This document shows, piece after piece, positions 13,015-45,922 of a DNA stretch of 64,000 nt. A model generated the notes under the pieces. That model searched no databases, was not told the origin of the DNA, and worked only from the letters and a program-made list of their open reading frames with translations. The stretch covers positions 123,231-187,230 of the forward strand of contig WFMF01000341.1 in assembly GCA_011033025.1 (NCBI GenBank), in the 5' to 3' direction. The DNA is from Beroe forskalii (lineage: Eukaryota > Ctenophora > Nuda > Beroida > Beroidae). The translations under genes and the position numbers were made by a program. Every line of letters starts with the position of its first letter. Position 1 is the first letter of the stretch.

Positions 13015-13240
13015 ATTGACCAATCACAACGCACGGTAATCCTCACGGACCAATCAGACAATCAGAGCCCTGATGAGGAACACATATTCGCGATGTCTGC
13101 GCGACAGAATTCCGGGCTGGGTGTTTTGTTGGGCGCATTGCAGCTTTCCCATGTGGGGGTGAGTGAGCTGGCTTGTACTGTACTAAGTCACGTGACCAAT
13201 GTAATGTGGCACGTGACCTGGGGGTGTCTGTCACGTGATC
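13015..13240. promoter_or_regulatory. CCAAT and CACGTG motif cluster, possible promoter
   Basis: GACCAATCA occurs near 13018 and 13049, and CACGTG at 13189 (as GTCACGTGAC), 13210 and 13232, spaced 21 and 22 bases apart. The segment is richer in GC than its surroundings. CCAAT plus E-box clusters are typical of promoters, but no transcript start or downstream coding exon is recognisable. A 107-codon frame crosses it with no domain. Confidence 0.35.
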
Positions 13241-13334
13241 AGACCAGCGCTCTGTTACTAGTGCACTTCACACACCCTATCAGTATAGGGTTGGAAACAT
13301 GTGTGTGTGTGGCAGTAATTGGGTGGTTATAGGT

Positions 13335-16020
13335 TTATATAGGTGTGAATGTGTGTCGGTTTTGTGGTAAATTGTGATGGAACTATAGACGTTTAGATGT
13401 TAATCAAAGCGTGTTTTATCAATGAGAACAAAAATGGACTCTGTGTGTGTATAGGAAAGGATGCTTATTCAGTTCTGTCACAATGGTGTTCAAGTTTGGA
13501 AAGTAATTGTAGAGCTCTGGACCTCATCAAGTTTAGTACTAACACAGTTGAAATTTATTATAGAGAACGGTTGCCTTTAAGATAAAGCAGCTCTTATGTA
13601 TATAGGAGCAAGTAACTCTTCAGAAATTAATTTTCAGTAAAATTTATATATTATATATCTGAAGCACAAACCACATTATATGCGGTGAAGACTCGAGTAA
13701 ACTATTAAACTATATCACAATATTGTACTCATAGATTCGAATCAACGTCGATTGTTTGTGTAACCAATAATGTGACACTATCTTTGAGAGTGTAAAGGAA
13801 ATGTGTGCCTCATTGGGCAGAGAGGAGCATATAAATATTTGAATAATTTGAGCCAAAGATCAATGGGAAATTACAAATTGTGGGCATTGGATAAAAGCTA
13901 AACCAATGCTAAGAGTGCCTAAGTGGTGGTTCATGATCCATGATAACTGGATCTACTTCAAAATTCTAAAATGTTTGAGATAATTGACCTATGTGCTTGA
14001 AATCCTTAATTCCTTGAATCGAGTATCAAAGTCAAAATTCTTCCAATTTTGTACAGGGTAATAATTGATGATTTGAGAGTATTACAATTTAGTCGAGTGA
14101 AGCACAAAGAGTCAAGTCAGTCTACACCACAAAAATCTACTAGTTTCGACAGGCTACATTATATAGATAACATTACACCTATTGTCCTCAGGATCTCCTT
14201 TCGGACATAGACTTCCTGAAGGTAGTTAAAGCAAAACAAATTGTATTCACGATATACAAGAGATTTAAAAAGCTTGCATTACAAAATTTGTGCTAAAAAA
14301 GGGGGGTATTGATTGAGATTTAGAATGTTATATGTTGCATATTTGAAATTCCGACAATGTTTGGTCCACGGCCTCTCATGTGATCGCCTTTGTAAATGGA
14401 CCAACCACATGACTGAATCTAATCAAATTTAACCATCTGATTGGTTTACTTGGTATTGTAGGAGACCACATGAGAGGCAGAGGATTGAATAAGCACTGTG
14501 CCAAGCACGACTTTCAATAAAGGAATAAGTGCCTAAATTATTAGGCCAAATTGTTTTACAGCTTCAATAATAGAGTTTTATTAGGGACTGAAGTTTGTAC
14601 AATTTTATCTTCAGCAATCAAAATTGAAGCATATATATATTTATGAAAGAAACTGTCTGTGGCCCAAATTGGAATCTGGAGAATTCTCGGTATTTTCCTT
14701 GAATTTTGTACAATTGGGCAACAACTTTTCGATTTTGAAATTAAGGACACCAAAATTCAATAAATATCTTTGATAGGTACTATAGGTAACAAATCATTTT
14801 ATGGACTTAGAATAGTTATAAAAGAACTATCACATAGTTTTAGACTTTTGACAGTGGCAAATTTGTGCAGAAGCTTCTAGGTACCAAATTACAACTGAAC
14901 ATAATTTTAGATTTATTCTAGTTTCATTTTGGCACGTTAATTAGGTAGGTTGCATCAAATGTTTACCATATATAGGACTCTAATGAAAAAATCTGAACAA
15001 TGCTTGATATTTGTATACTAATAGATGCACAATTATTGTTAAGGTAAATGCAGGGCTGAGTGCTGACTAGTGTCATCTTATCGATGTTTTCAGACCTTCT
15101 AAGTTCCAAAATGTGTACAAGGGTTCTATGCAAAATAAGAAATACTGATGGTTGATTGAAGAAAAATGAGGTATTCCAATCTTGCTTGAAATAACCAATT
15201 TGCAAAAGTATTTGGTTATATAAATAGTGTAAACTGTTTCAGCATTGATCATGATAAATGTTGACCCCTTTTGCATGCACTTATAAGCTTCAACTAATGG
15301 TTTGGAAACTTCTTCTTTGTAGAACATATACAATCATCTTGGTAGTCAATTAAAGGATCCCTCATCTTTATCACAGGCAATACAATGAAACAGTAAAACT
15401 CTGTAATAAAATGGTACTCAAGTTTGGAAACTTGAAACTATTCAGAAAAGAATGTGAGCTTAGGTAGACTGAATTGAATGCATAAAAGTCTAGACTGGAA
15501 ACAAACACTAAATCCAGTGCAATAAGTATAGGTAAAATACTTGGATTTGTCAAAAATTGATTTTACCCCTAGACACTAGAGCTGTAGCTTTTGTTTGAAA
15601 CCCATGGTGGGGTACCTATATAGACCTTTGAAACAAAATATTATAATCAAAAAAGAATTAGATTAAATTTTACCACATGCTGTGACAGCATTGGAAGCAC
15701 CGATCAACTTAAAACTATTAATGTATGCAGTGCTACCAACACACTGCATATACTGAAAGTTTCATGTTGATAGGTGGTTCCGCATCCGATTCTGCCCCAA
15801 GTATTAAGTTCGAAGGTTTTTTAATCTGCAAATTGCACCACATCTCATCACAAGCAATGTTCATGTACCATCCTGGGTTCCTAGATAGGTTCTCAATGGA
15901 TATAAATTAGAAAAATTAAAGGTAAAACAATGAAATAAAATATTTAACTTTTTATGGGCACCCTACAAAGTTCTGATTGCAATATTTCCTTGCATGTGTA
16001 AAATATGTGATAAGTTGACT
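13335..16020. other. Non-coding or degenerate repeat DNA
   Basis: Several 60-98 codon frames occur on both strands between 14550 and 15930, some with plausible amino-acid composition, but no consistent exon chain or known domain can be built. An imperfect inverted repeat with CCTCTCATGTGATC near 14363 faces GACCACATGAGAGG near 14464. This may be old transposon or pseudogene sequence. Confidence 0.35.
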
Positions 16021-16029
16021 TAACACTTT

Positions 16030-16425
16030 ATTTTTGCACGGCCGCTAGCTATAATTTCGGCTGACACCAGCCGCTTCGCGCGCGCGCTCGCCGAATTAGG
16101 GGTCAGACTACGTTTTTTTAATTACACGTATAGCTTAGTTCTGTTTGCGTAGGGAAGCGCGCGACGCGCATACACACACAAACCTATGCGGGCTTACGAA
16201 AGACAAATTTTACCCTTCTAAGTCAACATAGGCGTGTGTTTCGGGTTTCCGGCCCTAACCAGGGGCGTCGCGAGACGGCTTGCTGCGCCGCGCACTCCGT
16301 GCGCGAAACCAGGCCAGGGCGCTGGTTAGAACAAGGTGTGTGTACGCGCCGCGCACTTCCCTGAAGAATGAGGAAGCGCGCGCCGCACAACACAGACAGG
16401 GGTATACGTGTTTAGCAACGTTTGC
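16030..16425. repeat. GC-rich fold-back repeat, copy 1
   Basis: A GC-rich island in AT-rich DNA shares blocks with 47360-47770, largely as the reverse complement: TATACGTGTTTAGCAACG near its right end, a GAAGCGCGCG block, and a block around GCGCTGGTTAG. It contains CG runs such as CGCGCGCGC. It has no open frame and looks like a non-autonomous fold-back element. Confidence 0.7.
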
Positions 16426-16889
16426 CCTGACTTTTTTGTCGATAATCTGATAATTTATAAACAGCTAGAGCTTTCTCAGCTATTTATAATTTTTTATTCT
16501 TTACAATTTGCACAAGTCAAACCTTCATCAGAGATCTAGGTTGATCCAATCAAGTCATAATGAGGCTTCTTTGAATCTTGTTTGGACCAATGATGCTGTT
16601 TTAAAATGAAAGCCAAGACTGTGCTACCAAAATTAAAAACCAGTTGTGGTATTTTAAAAGGATATGACAGTTGTCATTGCACAAGTCTCACCCAACCTTG
16701 TGATGGTATGATATTTTCTATGACTCCAAGTAGAAATTTAAGTTCATATTCAGTCTTATTCCATTTCAGATCCAAAGGTCCAGTTACCTGTGTTTAATTT
16801 TGATTTGATAATTCTTAACCATAGATCCCACGTCAGGATAAATTGTTTGCCAAGATACATATAAGGATTGATAGCACTTAAACCCCCAG

Positions 16890-17240
16890 AAAACAGTTTT
16901 TGTATTTGTTACAATGACATTTGGTGTAATCTTCTTTGTAGACCTCATCTTTGCTTGCAAGGTTAAAAATATGTTTGTAGAACAAAAACAGTCTTCTTTG
17001 TAAAATTGGGGGGCAAATTCAAGCCACCAAGCAGTCCATTCCAAGAAATAAAAAAGAAGGCTTGCCCCCAGGAAAAGCATACTGTTAGACGAATGAAAGA
17101 CAAAGAGTCTTCACTTCCATATTCTAGTGATGAGGGTCCATCCATAGTCTTTGTTGGGATCCAGGACAGAAATGCTTTCATCAGAGATCTATGAAGATCT
17201 ATGAATATCCAAATGAAGCATAATGAGCCCCAGAAAACAT
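16890..17240. repeat. Unidentified dispersed repeat, copy 1
   Basis: Blocks here recur in the same orientation at 22965-23345, on the other side of the hAT insertion: a 90-base block starting TTTGTTACAATGACAT, and a later block containing CAGAGATCTATGAAGATCTA. Both strands have frames of 60-120 codons with reasonable composition but no recognised domain. It could be a degenerate transposon or duplicated gene fragment. Confidence 0.5.
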
Positions 17241-17514
17241 GTAAACAGTTTTTGTATTTGTTAACACCCCCATTCTCTGTACAAAAGGAAGAGACTTTGT
17301 TTACACATGAAAGTATAAAAGTAGAATACATATCTACGTATATAAAGTACTCGCCCTCCCCCTAACTCACATCTTAACTCAGATCACAACTCTTTACTCC
17401 AAAATCAATATATCAATGTACAACTTCAGTTCCCAACTGCATAACCTCATGCTATTGATATACAATGTAAAACATCCATTGCCAGATGACGATGTTTGTG
17501 ATCAGCTTCCGTCT

Positions 17515-17775
17515 GCTGATACAGCCTGATGTCCCACTGAGTAACCTGAGTCCTTGCAGAGACTGAACTCCCATGTCAGATGAGTCTCTGATGAGGTTCC
17601 CAACTTGCCACTACTGTAAGCCCACGTAAAACTCATGCAAGTTGCCCTCATATTGGCTGGTCCTGTACGTCCAAGTGAAACTCTAAGAGTCCCAACTGGG
17701 CTGACACTATCGCCCAAATAAAACTTCCGACTCGGCTGACTCCGGTCACCCAAACAAAGCCTGAGATCATAAATA
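17515..17775. repeat. Degenerate tandem repeat of about 40-45 bp
   Basis: Successive variants of a unit with AACTC, a TGGCTG/GGCTGAC core and CCAAGTGAAAC or CCCAAATAAAAC are seen across the interval. A 133-codon minus-strand frame spans it, but its composition follows the repeat, so it is not called as a gene. Confidence 0.5.
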
Positions 17776-18779
17776 AATAAACTCTCTCGAAACATACTTG
17801 TTCTCACCAAGAGAATATACATATAATATATCATATATAAATATGAAAATGATTGATTCAAGGAATAACCAACAGACAAACAAACTACTTTACACGATAA
17901 CAACTTAACTTACCCCACTGGGGTACAAACTCCTCTAATGGAAGTAGAGTTCTCCTTAGTTCTGTTAATCCGCCACAACTGTCCTAGGGTTTCCATCTAG
18001 ATATTATCTAGATAAGATTATCTAGACAATTTGCAAAAATTCGTTATCTATTTATCTAGATAATTTGTACTAGATATCTAGATAAATTTCATATCCCTTT
18101 GCCATGAAATTTCTGCTAAAATCGCCATTATTCCTGAATTTCTTCAATAATTTTCAAATTTTCAAAATTTCTGATCTGTTCATTTTTCGTACCCATTTCG
18201 GAGATCTTAGGTAGTAAGACAATTTATGGCTATGCATAGGACTTGGGCAACTCATTTCATGATTATATATGGACATAGTTCAATGTTTAGGGCCCTCAGG
18301 TTCATGGGCAGGCTGTTTGGCTTCAAGTACTATCTGTTTTACTGATGATTTGACCTTTGTTAAACTGATATGAATAGCTACAGAATTAGAAGGCGTTGTT
18401 CAAAGTATCTTATCACATCTTACAAATCGTCATTTGCCACTTTAACGAAAGTTAAATACCTATCACTGTAACACTCGCTATTCTGCTTCCAATTTATGTC
18501 AAATTATTGACGCCCTTTGACGAAAAGTAGGCTGTAAATATGTACGAAAGTAACCTCCAGCTATGGCAAAGTGATTGCTTATTTGAAAGAAACCTAAAAA
18601 CGGTCAATATTAATGCATTCAACTCAAGAGTCAAGAGTCAAGGAACTGTCAACTTTGGTTTGTTATGATGATTTAATACGAGGGAATTTGATTCCTTATT
18701 TTTCATTCAGTTATTCTCAATTTTACCAGCTTCCAGCAACTCCGAGGCCATCATCATGAAATTTACTTTATTTCCACAT

Positions 18780-21700
18780 ATTTGGTGGACAGCAGTTGGG
18801 TGCCGACTGTAGTATCACTTTGGTGATCTGTCCTTCCTCAGATGGTTCTAGTGTTACAGGTTATAAAGAGTTGCAGTGATGTTGGGGATTCTAAGCAGGC
18901 AGAGCCCCAGGGACACAGCAGACGAAGGAGATGCAGAGATTTCCTACGATGCTACACAGACTCCAGTACGTACAGCATTTCATGCACCAACCCCACCCAA
19001 ACCTCGTAGAAAGAGTCCAGGACGTCCAAAGAAGAACCAGGTAACAAATTCACTTGTTGATAACAAAGACATTGAAGGGAATGAAGAGGATGATAACTGC
19101 CCTGTTTGTAGGAGTAGTGTTGCATATGATGTCAAAGGACTGATGTGTGACAAATGTAAGACATGGTTTCATTGTTCATGCATTTTTATATCAGATGAAG
19201 AGTATAGTGTTCTTAGTGACTCTGAAAGTAGTTGGTTTTGTGTAGGGTGTCAAGCAGGTTGTGAAAATCAGTTGACATGGGGACAGTTGAAAGGTGAAAT
19301 GCTCATCAATAGTCTGGTGAAAAGTGCATATCTAGAAATCACCAAGTGGAAGAAGAATTTGTTTTTGTTGCCAAGAGGAAAGGCTGGGATTCATTTTATC
19401 AACGAAATATCAAGACTCATTTGCCTTTTCACTGATGAAACTGCTTGGAATGGAATTGCACTATCATTATTGCACATCTTTATTCCACTAATGCTTCAAA
19501 AACCTTCAGCAACTTCAAAAGCAAAGGTCAATGCAAAGCTTCTTGCAAGTAGACTGGTTAAATGGAGTGATGGTGATTTAGTAGGACTCATGGAAGAAGC
19601 CAGAGAAATTCAGTCCCGTGTATTGAAGGTAGTCAAGAAGAAGGAATCAAGTTGCCACACAGCTTTCTCAAGGCTCATGTTGCTTGGTCAAGTTGGTAAG
19701 GCTATAAAGCTTATCAACAGTAATGGGGACGTTAAAGGTGTACACAAGTTAACACGTCAAGTGAAAAGTGTTTTGGAGAGCAAGCATCCTGATGGTAAAG
19801 TGGCACCCTCTGAGTTGAAGTTAAAGATCACAACCCCTGCTCCACAATCTGTAATATTTGAACAGATTGATGCCATCTCCGTTCACAAGACTGCTAAAAC
19901 TGTGCATGGTTCAGGTGGACCAACCCATATGGATGCTGATGCATGGAGACATATTATCTGCTCCAAATCATATGGCAAAGCATCAGAAAAACTCAGTGAG
20001 TCTATTGCTGAGCTTGCTAAGCATATCAGTACCAAACATGTAGAACCTTCAGCACTAGAAGAATTTCTCTCATGCCGACTGGTCCCCCTGGACAAAGGTA
20101 ATGATCACAAGGGTGATATTGGGGTCAGACCAGTGGGTGTTGGTGAGGTTCTCAGGAGAATTGTGGGTAAATTGGTTGTCAATGTGCTGAAATCGGATAT
20201 ACAGAATGCAGCAGGCCCTCTTCAAACATGTGCTGGATTGAAAAGTGGAATAGAAGCTTCAATACATGCCACACGGGAAGAATGGGATCTACCAGAGACT
20301 CAGGGTGTGCTCCTTGTTGATGCAGATAATGCATTCAATTCAATCAACAGAAAGCTTGCTATTCATAACATCAGGGAACTCTGTCCTCCATTCCATCAGT
20401 ACATCAGTAACACATACCAGAGACCAGCCAGACTTGTTATATGTGATGGCTACAAGACTGATTACATGGCATCTGAGGAGGGTTGTACTCAAGGAGATGT
20501 TGCTGCAATGGCTTTTTATGCACTTGGCATAAAACCACTTATCTCAGATTTGGCAGCCAAGACTGATCCAGCAAGCTGTAAACAAATATGGTATGCTGAT
20601 GATTCAACAGCATTTGGTAAGCTGATGGAGATGCGCAAGTGGTGGGATATTTTGTGCTCTAGGGGTCCACTTTATGGCTACTATCCCAAGTCATCCAAAA
20701 CAATCCTTATTGTAAAAGAGCATTCCTTGCAGATGGCTAAAGAAATCTTCAGTGGGTCAGGCATCAAGATAACAAGTGATGGTGATCGTCATCTGGGTGC
20801 TGTCATTGGAACTGAGGAATTCAGGGAAAGGTATGTGAGTGACAAAGTTTCAAACTGGATTAAAGATGTGGAAGCTCTGTCTAACATTGCCTTGGATGAT
20901 CCTCAAGCAGCATATGCTGCCTACACTAAGGCACTGTGCCATAGGTGGACTTATCTTCAACGTACTGTACCAGAGATATCACATCTTTTTGCTCCACTGG
21001 AACATGTGATCAGACATAAACTGATCCCTTCATTTATTGGACGGGAGGTTTCAGACACAGAGAGAAGCTTATTCACTCTGCCAGTACGCTTAGGAGGACT
21101 AGGACTTTGCAACCCAGTTGAAATCTCACAGGCTGAATACAGAGCATCAGAATTGGTAACAGCCAATCTCAAGGCTATGATTAAAGACCAAAGCATGACC
21201 CTTACAGGTTATAAAACAGAATCTGTAGCAGAGGTTACATCTGAATTGTCCAGAGAAAAGGAGCTAAGATTGTTAAGGAAGTTTTCAGAAATCAAATCTG
21301 GTATAACTGATGAACACTTGGTAAGGTGTATCACCTTAGCCCAGGAAAAGGGTGCTGGGGCATGGCTTAATGTCCTTCCTGTTGGATCTCTTGGTTGGGT
21401 ATTGAATAAAGAGGAATTTAGAGATGCAATCAGGCTCAGATATGGATGGCAGATACCCAATATCCCAGCATACTGTGTATGTGGATCAAGAAATTCGGTA
21501 GACCACACCTTAACATGTAAAAATGGTGGATACCTTATTTTTAGACACAACAAAGTCCGTGACACCAATGCTGAGTTTTTGAAGGAAATCTGTCAAGATG
21601 TCAGAACTGAACCAGAACTTATTCCAATTGACAATCCAAACCAACTACCAGGAAACACAATGGAAAGAGCTCGCCTTGACATCTCTGCTCGTGGGTTATG

Positions 21701-22463
21701 GGGACCTTTTCAGAGAACCATGTTTGATGTTCGAATCTTCCATCCAAATGCAGATTCATACAAGAATCGTGATATCAAACAGTTATACAGTCAGCATGAG
21801 AACCTCAAAAAGAAGGAATATGAGCAAAGAGTGATACAGGTAGAGAAAAGTAGTTTCACTCCATTGGTGTACACCACTTCTGGAGGAATGGCCCCAATGG
21901 CTAAAGCATTCCATAGAAGGGTTGCAGAACTTGTGGCTGAGAAGAGAAGTGAGGAGTATAAAGATGTGATGAGTATGATGAGGACTAAACTGTCTTTTGC
22001 CTTGCTTAAGAGTGTTCTGGTGTCAGTCAGAGGCTCTAGGGGCAAATCACCTAGAGTAGCAGAACTTCCAATATCATGTTTATCATTTAACCTGGTACCA
22101 AAAGGCCTCACTTATAATTCTTTTGTTCCAAATAAACCATAATTTTCAGTCTTTCTTCATGAGTTTGTAGATGTCAATTGACATTGGTTTTCTTTATATA
22201 ACTTAACTGTTTTTATTTTTACTATTTGAAGTTTTGAATTTTTAGTTGTTTATCTAGGCAGGCAGTACTTATTTAGTACTGTTTCTAATTTAAATTATTA
22301 TTGACTGTGAGATCTTTACACAGGTAAAATTTATCAAAATCAGGTTTTTTTACTTTTTAACTTTTATCTAATCTTATTATAATTTCAATCTAGTTTATTG
22401 AAAATTTTGACTGAAAAAAAAAATAATTATTATTACTATTATTATTTCTTTTAAGGGAAAAAA
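18780..22463 (+). mobile_element. LINE (non-LTR retrotransposon) with AT-hook, PHD and RT
   Basis: Comparison with the two empty hAT copies shows the insertion exactly. The flanking ATTTCCACAT is present at 18770-18779 and again at 22464-22473, a 10-bp target duplication. The body is about 3684 bp with a roughly 100-base 5' leader, one long frame, and a 320-base AT-rich 3' region ending in ATT repeats and an A run. Having no terminal repeats, a variable-type duplication and an A-rich 3' end, it fits target-primed reverse transcription. The frame is open throughout, so the copy looks young and possibly full length. Confidence 0.85.
18879..22142 (+). CDS. LINE polyprotein: AT-hook, PHD finger, reverse transcriptase, zinc knuckle/endonuclease-like
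   Basis: A 1087-residue frame starting at the ATG at 18879. An AT-hook-like KSPGRPKK lies at residues 45-52. A complete C4HC3 PHD finger follows: C74, C77, C90, C93, H98, C101, C121, C124. The reverse transcriptase has VDADNAF (Asp481), GCTQGD (535-540) and the catalytic YADD box (572-575). The C-terminal part has C866-x-C868-x7-H876-x3-C880, then RHN, RLDI (Asp934) and FDVRI (Asp950) with Lys962. This order resembles the CCHC plus PD-(D/E)xK restriction-like endonuclease of R2/R4-type LINEs. No N-terminal APE endonuclease is seen. The enzyme would nick the target and copy its RNA in place. The RT call is firm; the endonuclease call is inferred from motif order. The clade name is not known to me. 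Confidence 0.85.
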   Translation: MLGILSRQSPRDTADEGDAEISYDATQTPVRTAFHAPTPPKPRRKSPGRPKKNQVTNSLVDNKDIEGNEEDDNCPVCRSSVAYDVKGLMCDKCKTWFHCSCIFISDEEYSVLSDSESSWFCVGCQAGCENQLTWGQLKGEMLINSLVKSAYLEITKWKKNLFLLPRGKAGIHFINEISRLICLFTDETAWNGIALSLLHIFIPLMLQKPSATSKAKVNAKLLASRLVKWSDGDLVGLMEEAREIQSRVLKVVKKKESSCHTAFSRLMLLGQVGKAIKLINSNGDVKGVHKLTRQVKSVLESKHPDGKVAPSELKLKITTPAPQSVIFEQIDAISVHKTAKTVHGSGGPTHMDADAWRHIICSKSYGKASEKLSESIAELAKHISTKHVEPSALEEFLSCRLVPLDKGNDHKGDIGVRPVGVGEVLRRIVGKLVVNVLKSDIQNAAGPLQTCAGLKSGIEASIHATREEWDLPETQGVLLVDADNAFNSINRKLAIHNIRELCPPFHQYISNTYQRPARLVICDGYKTDYMASEEGCTQGDVAAMAFYALGIKPLISDLAAKTDPASCKQIWYADDSTAFGKLMEMRKWWDILCSRGPLYGYYPKSSKTILIVKEHSLQMAKEIFSGSGIKITSDGDRHLGAVIGTEEFRERYVSDKVSNWIKDVEALSNIALDDPQAAYAAYTKALCHRWTYLQRTVPEISHLFAPLEHVIRHKLIPSFIGREVSDTERSLFTLPVRLGGLGLCNPVEISQAEYRASELVTANLKAMIKDQSMTLTGYKTESVAEVTSELSREKELRLLRKFSEIKSGITDEHLVRCITLAQEKGAGAWLNVLPVGSLGWVLNKEEFRDAIRLRYGWQIPNIPAYCVCGSRNSVDHTLTCKNGGYLIFRHNKVRDTNAEFLKEICQDVRTEPELIPIDNPNQLPGNTMERARLDISARGLWGPFQRTMFDVRIFHPNADSYKNRDIKQLYSQHENLKKKEYEQRVIQVEKSSFTPLVYTTSGGMAPMAKAFHRRVAELVAEKRSEEYKDVMSMMRTKLSFALLKSVLVSVRGSRGKSPRVAELPISCLSFNLVPKGLTYNSFVPNKP

Positions 22464-22964
22464 ATTTCCACATTTGTTGACTCTTTTCCGATGAATAATG
22501 CAAGTATTAATAGCAACTAATTGGTAGATAATGTTGTTACTTTATGATGGGAGAATTTATGGGTGATAACTGATTTCAACTCAATCAAAATGAAGCAATG
22601 AATGTCCTGAACTCTATTCAAAATCCTAATATCCTCATGAACTTTTTGGTGGCCATTAATATCATCCATTTCAATAACCGACAGCTGGTTATAGTATGAT
22701 GTTCCACTGCAACAGGTGTGCATATTTTCTAACGTTGAAAATTGTGTCAAATTTGGATAAATTTCGGAGTCAAAAATTATCTAGTTTATCTAGATAATCT
22801 AGATAATGGCGAAAAAATTATCTATTTATCTAGATAAAAGATTTCAAGTAGATAATGGAAACCCTAAACTGTCCCAATAATCCTTCTTCCTACTGCTTCC
22901 TACTGCTGTCCCGATGTCACTGCAATTATCATACTAGCTAAGGTAGAATGTGGTGAGATACCAA

Positions 22965-23345
22965 CAGTATTTGTTACAATGACATGTGGCATAATCTTCT
23001 TTGTAGACTCCATCTTTGCCTGCAAGGTTAAAGATATGTCTGTAGAACAAAAACAGGTATTGGACTGAAGATGCCTTCACACCACTCATCTTGGTGTGAC
23101 TCACTTAGATCCTACTGCTCTCCAGTTGGTGTTCAAGTACAGAGTTGGAGAAAACTCTTGCAGATTGATGTCTTGAAGAAAGATTTCTTTTTAATTCAAA
23201 AACAGTCTTTGTAAAATGGGGGGGGGGGGGAGGGGAGGGCAAAATTCAAGCCACAAAACTTTCCAATAGCTCCAGCCATAGTCTGTGCTTTAATCAGAGA
23301 TCTATGAAGATCTATAAATATCCAAATAAAGCATAATGAGCTGCC
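22965..23345. repeat. Unidentified dispersed repeat, copy 2
   Basis: Two blocks are shared with 16890-17240 in the same orientation. In this copy they are separated by about 140 bases of other sequence, and a G-rich run (about 23217-23239) lies where copy 1 has a shorter G run. No protein domain is recognised. Confidence 0.5.
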
Positions 23346-23583
23346 AATAATGAAAAATGATATGATATAGATGTGATGAAAGCATGTCTGTGGCACATTG
23401 ACTGGCAACTTTGTTGGGTGAAATGCATTGAACAGGCACCCCAACCACAAGATGTTCTTTGATAGTTTCAGAAACTCTAAGTTCAAGTTTTTCATTGCCT
23501 TTATCTAATGCAAGGAATCTAGAGTTCCATCTGGTCCAGACAAGATCAAAAGATCAACTTGACTGTGTTTACTTGTAAACTTA

Positions 23584-23748
23584 GGGATTGTTCACATATA
23601 ACATAATCAATTTTTGGCCGATTTTAACCCCCCCCTCCCCCTCAAATAAAGTTTACAGTAGTTGTATTTTGTTGCAATAACATGTAATGTAATCATTCGG
23701 AACCCCCCTCCCTCCCCCTAGGTGATTACGTAATATGTGAACGATCCC
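23584..23748. mobile_element. 165-bp MITE, PIF/Harbinger-like
   Basis: The ends GGGATTGTTCACATAT and, inverted, GGGATCGTTCACATAT are flanked on both sides by TTA (23581-23583 and 23749-23751), matching the 3-bp TWA duplication of PIF/Harbinger elements. Inner C-rich runs (CCCCCCCTCCCCCTC and CCCCCCTCCCTCCCCC) border a short AT-rich middle. A half end, GTGTGAACAATCCCTT, lies just downstream at about 23819. It encodes nothing. Confidence 0.7.
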
Positions 23749-23841
23749 TTAAAGCAGATTTTGACAAGAGACAAGAATGAACCAGGGAAACAATTTGTTT
23801 CCATTCTATATCCTTAATGTGTGAACAATCCCTTGGCAATT

Positions 23842-23863
23842 ACTGGGTGCTTCAGCACCCAGT
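23842..23863. repeat. Perfect 10-bp hairpin
   Basis: ACTGGGTGCT and AGCACCCAGT are exact complements separated by TC. It sits about 190 bases upstream of the PRRC2 start codon. Its function is unknown. Confidence 0.6.
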
Positions 23864-24029
23864 CATTATTATATGTATCCAATTCCTAACTGTAAAATGC
23901 TTGCCCATTTGAGTTTTCTGTGATTCCATCTGTTTTAATTTTAGGCCTTGGGGGTCTGCCTGCATCTCAATCAAATTTGAGGTGATGAACAACTCTTGTG
24001 CAGGCTAGCGTCTCAATGTTATACATGAA

Positions 24030-45922
<21,893 letters not shown>

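Larger units (their letters stand above)
17985..22866. mobile_element. hAT-like DNA transposon copy 1, interrupted by a LINE
   Basis: The element begins TAGGGTTTCCAT and ends ATGGAAACCCTA, and is flanked by the perfect 8-bp target duplication AACTGTCC (17977-17984 and 22867-22874). The TAGGG tips and 8-bp duplication are hAT hallmarks. Subterminal zones are packed with TATCTAGATAA palindromes, a likely transposase-binding array. Without the 3.7 kb LINE inside it, the element is about 1.19 kb and encodes nothing, so it is non-autonomous. Copies 2 and 3 at 34962 and 41173 are nearly identical, indicating recent mobility. Confidence 0.9.

Noticed and set aside
13009-13332. 107-codon + strand frame
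   Set aside because: No domain, no splice context, and it overlaps the CACGTG/CCAAT cluster; composition looks random.
17502-17903. 133-codon minus-strand frame
   Set aside because: It spans a degenerate tandem repeat whose periodicity explains the frame; no recognisable protein.
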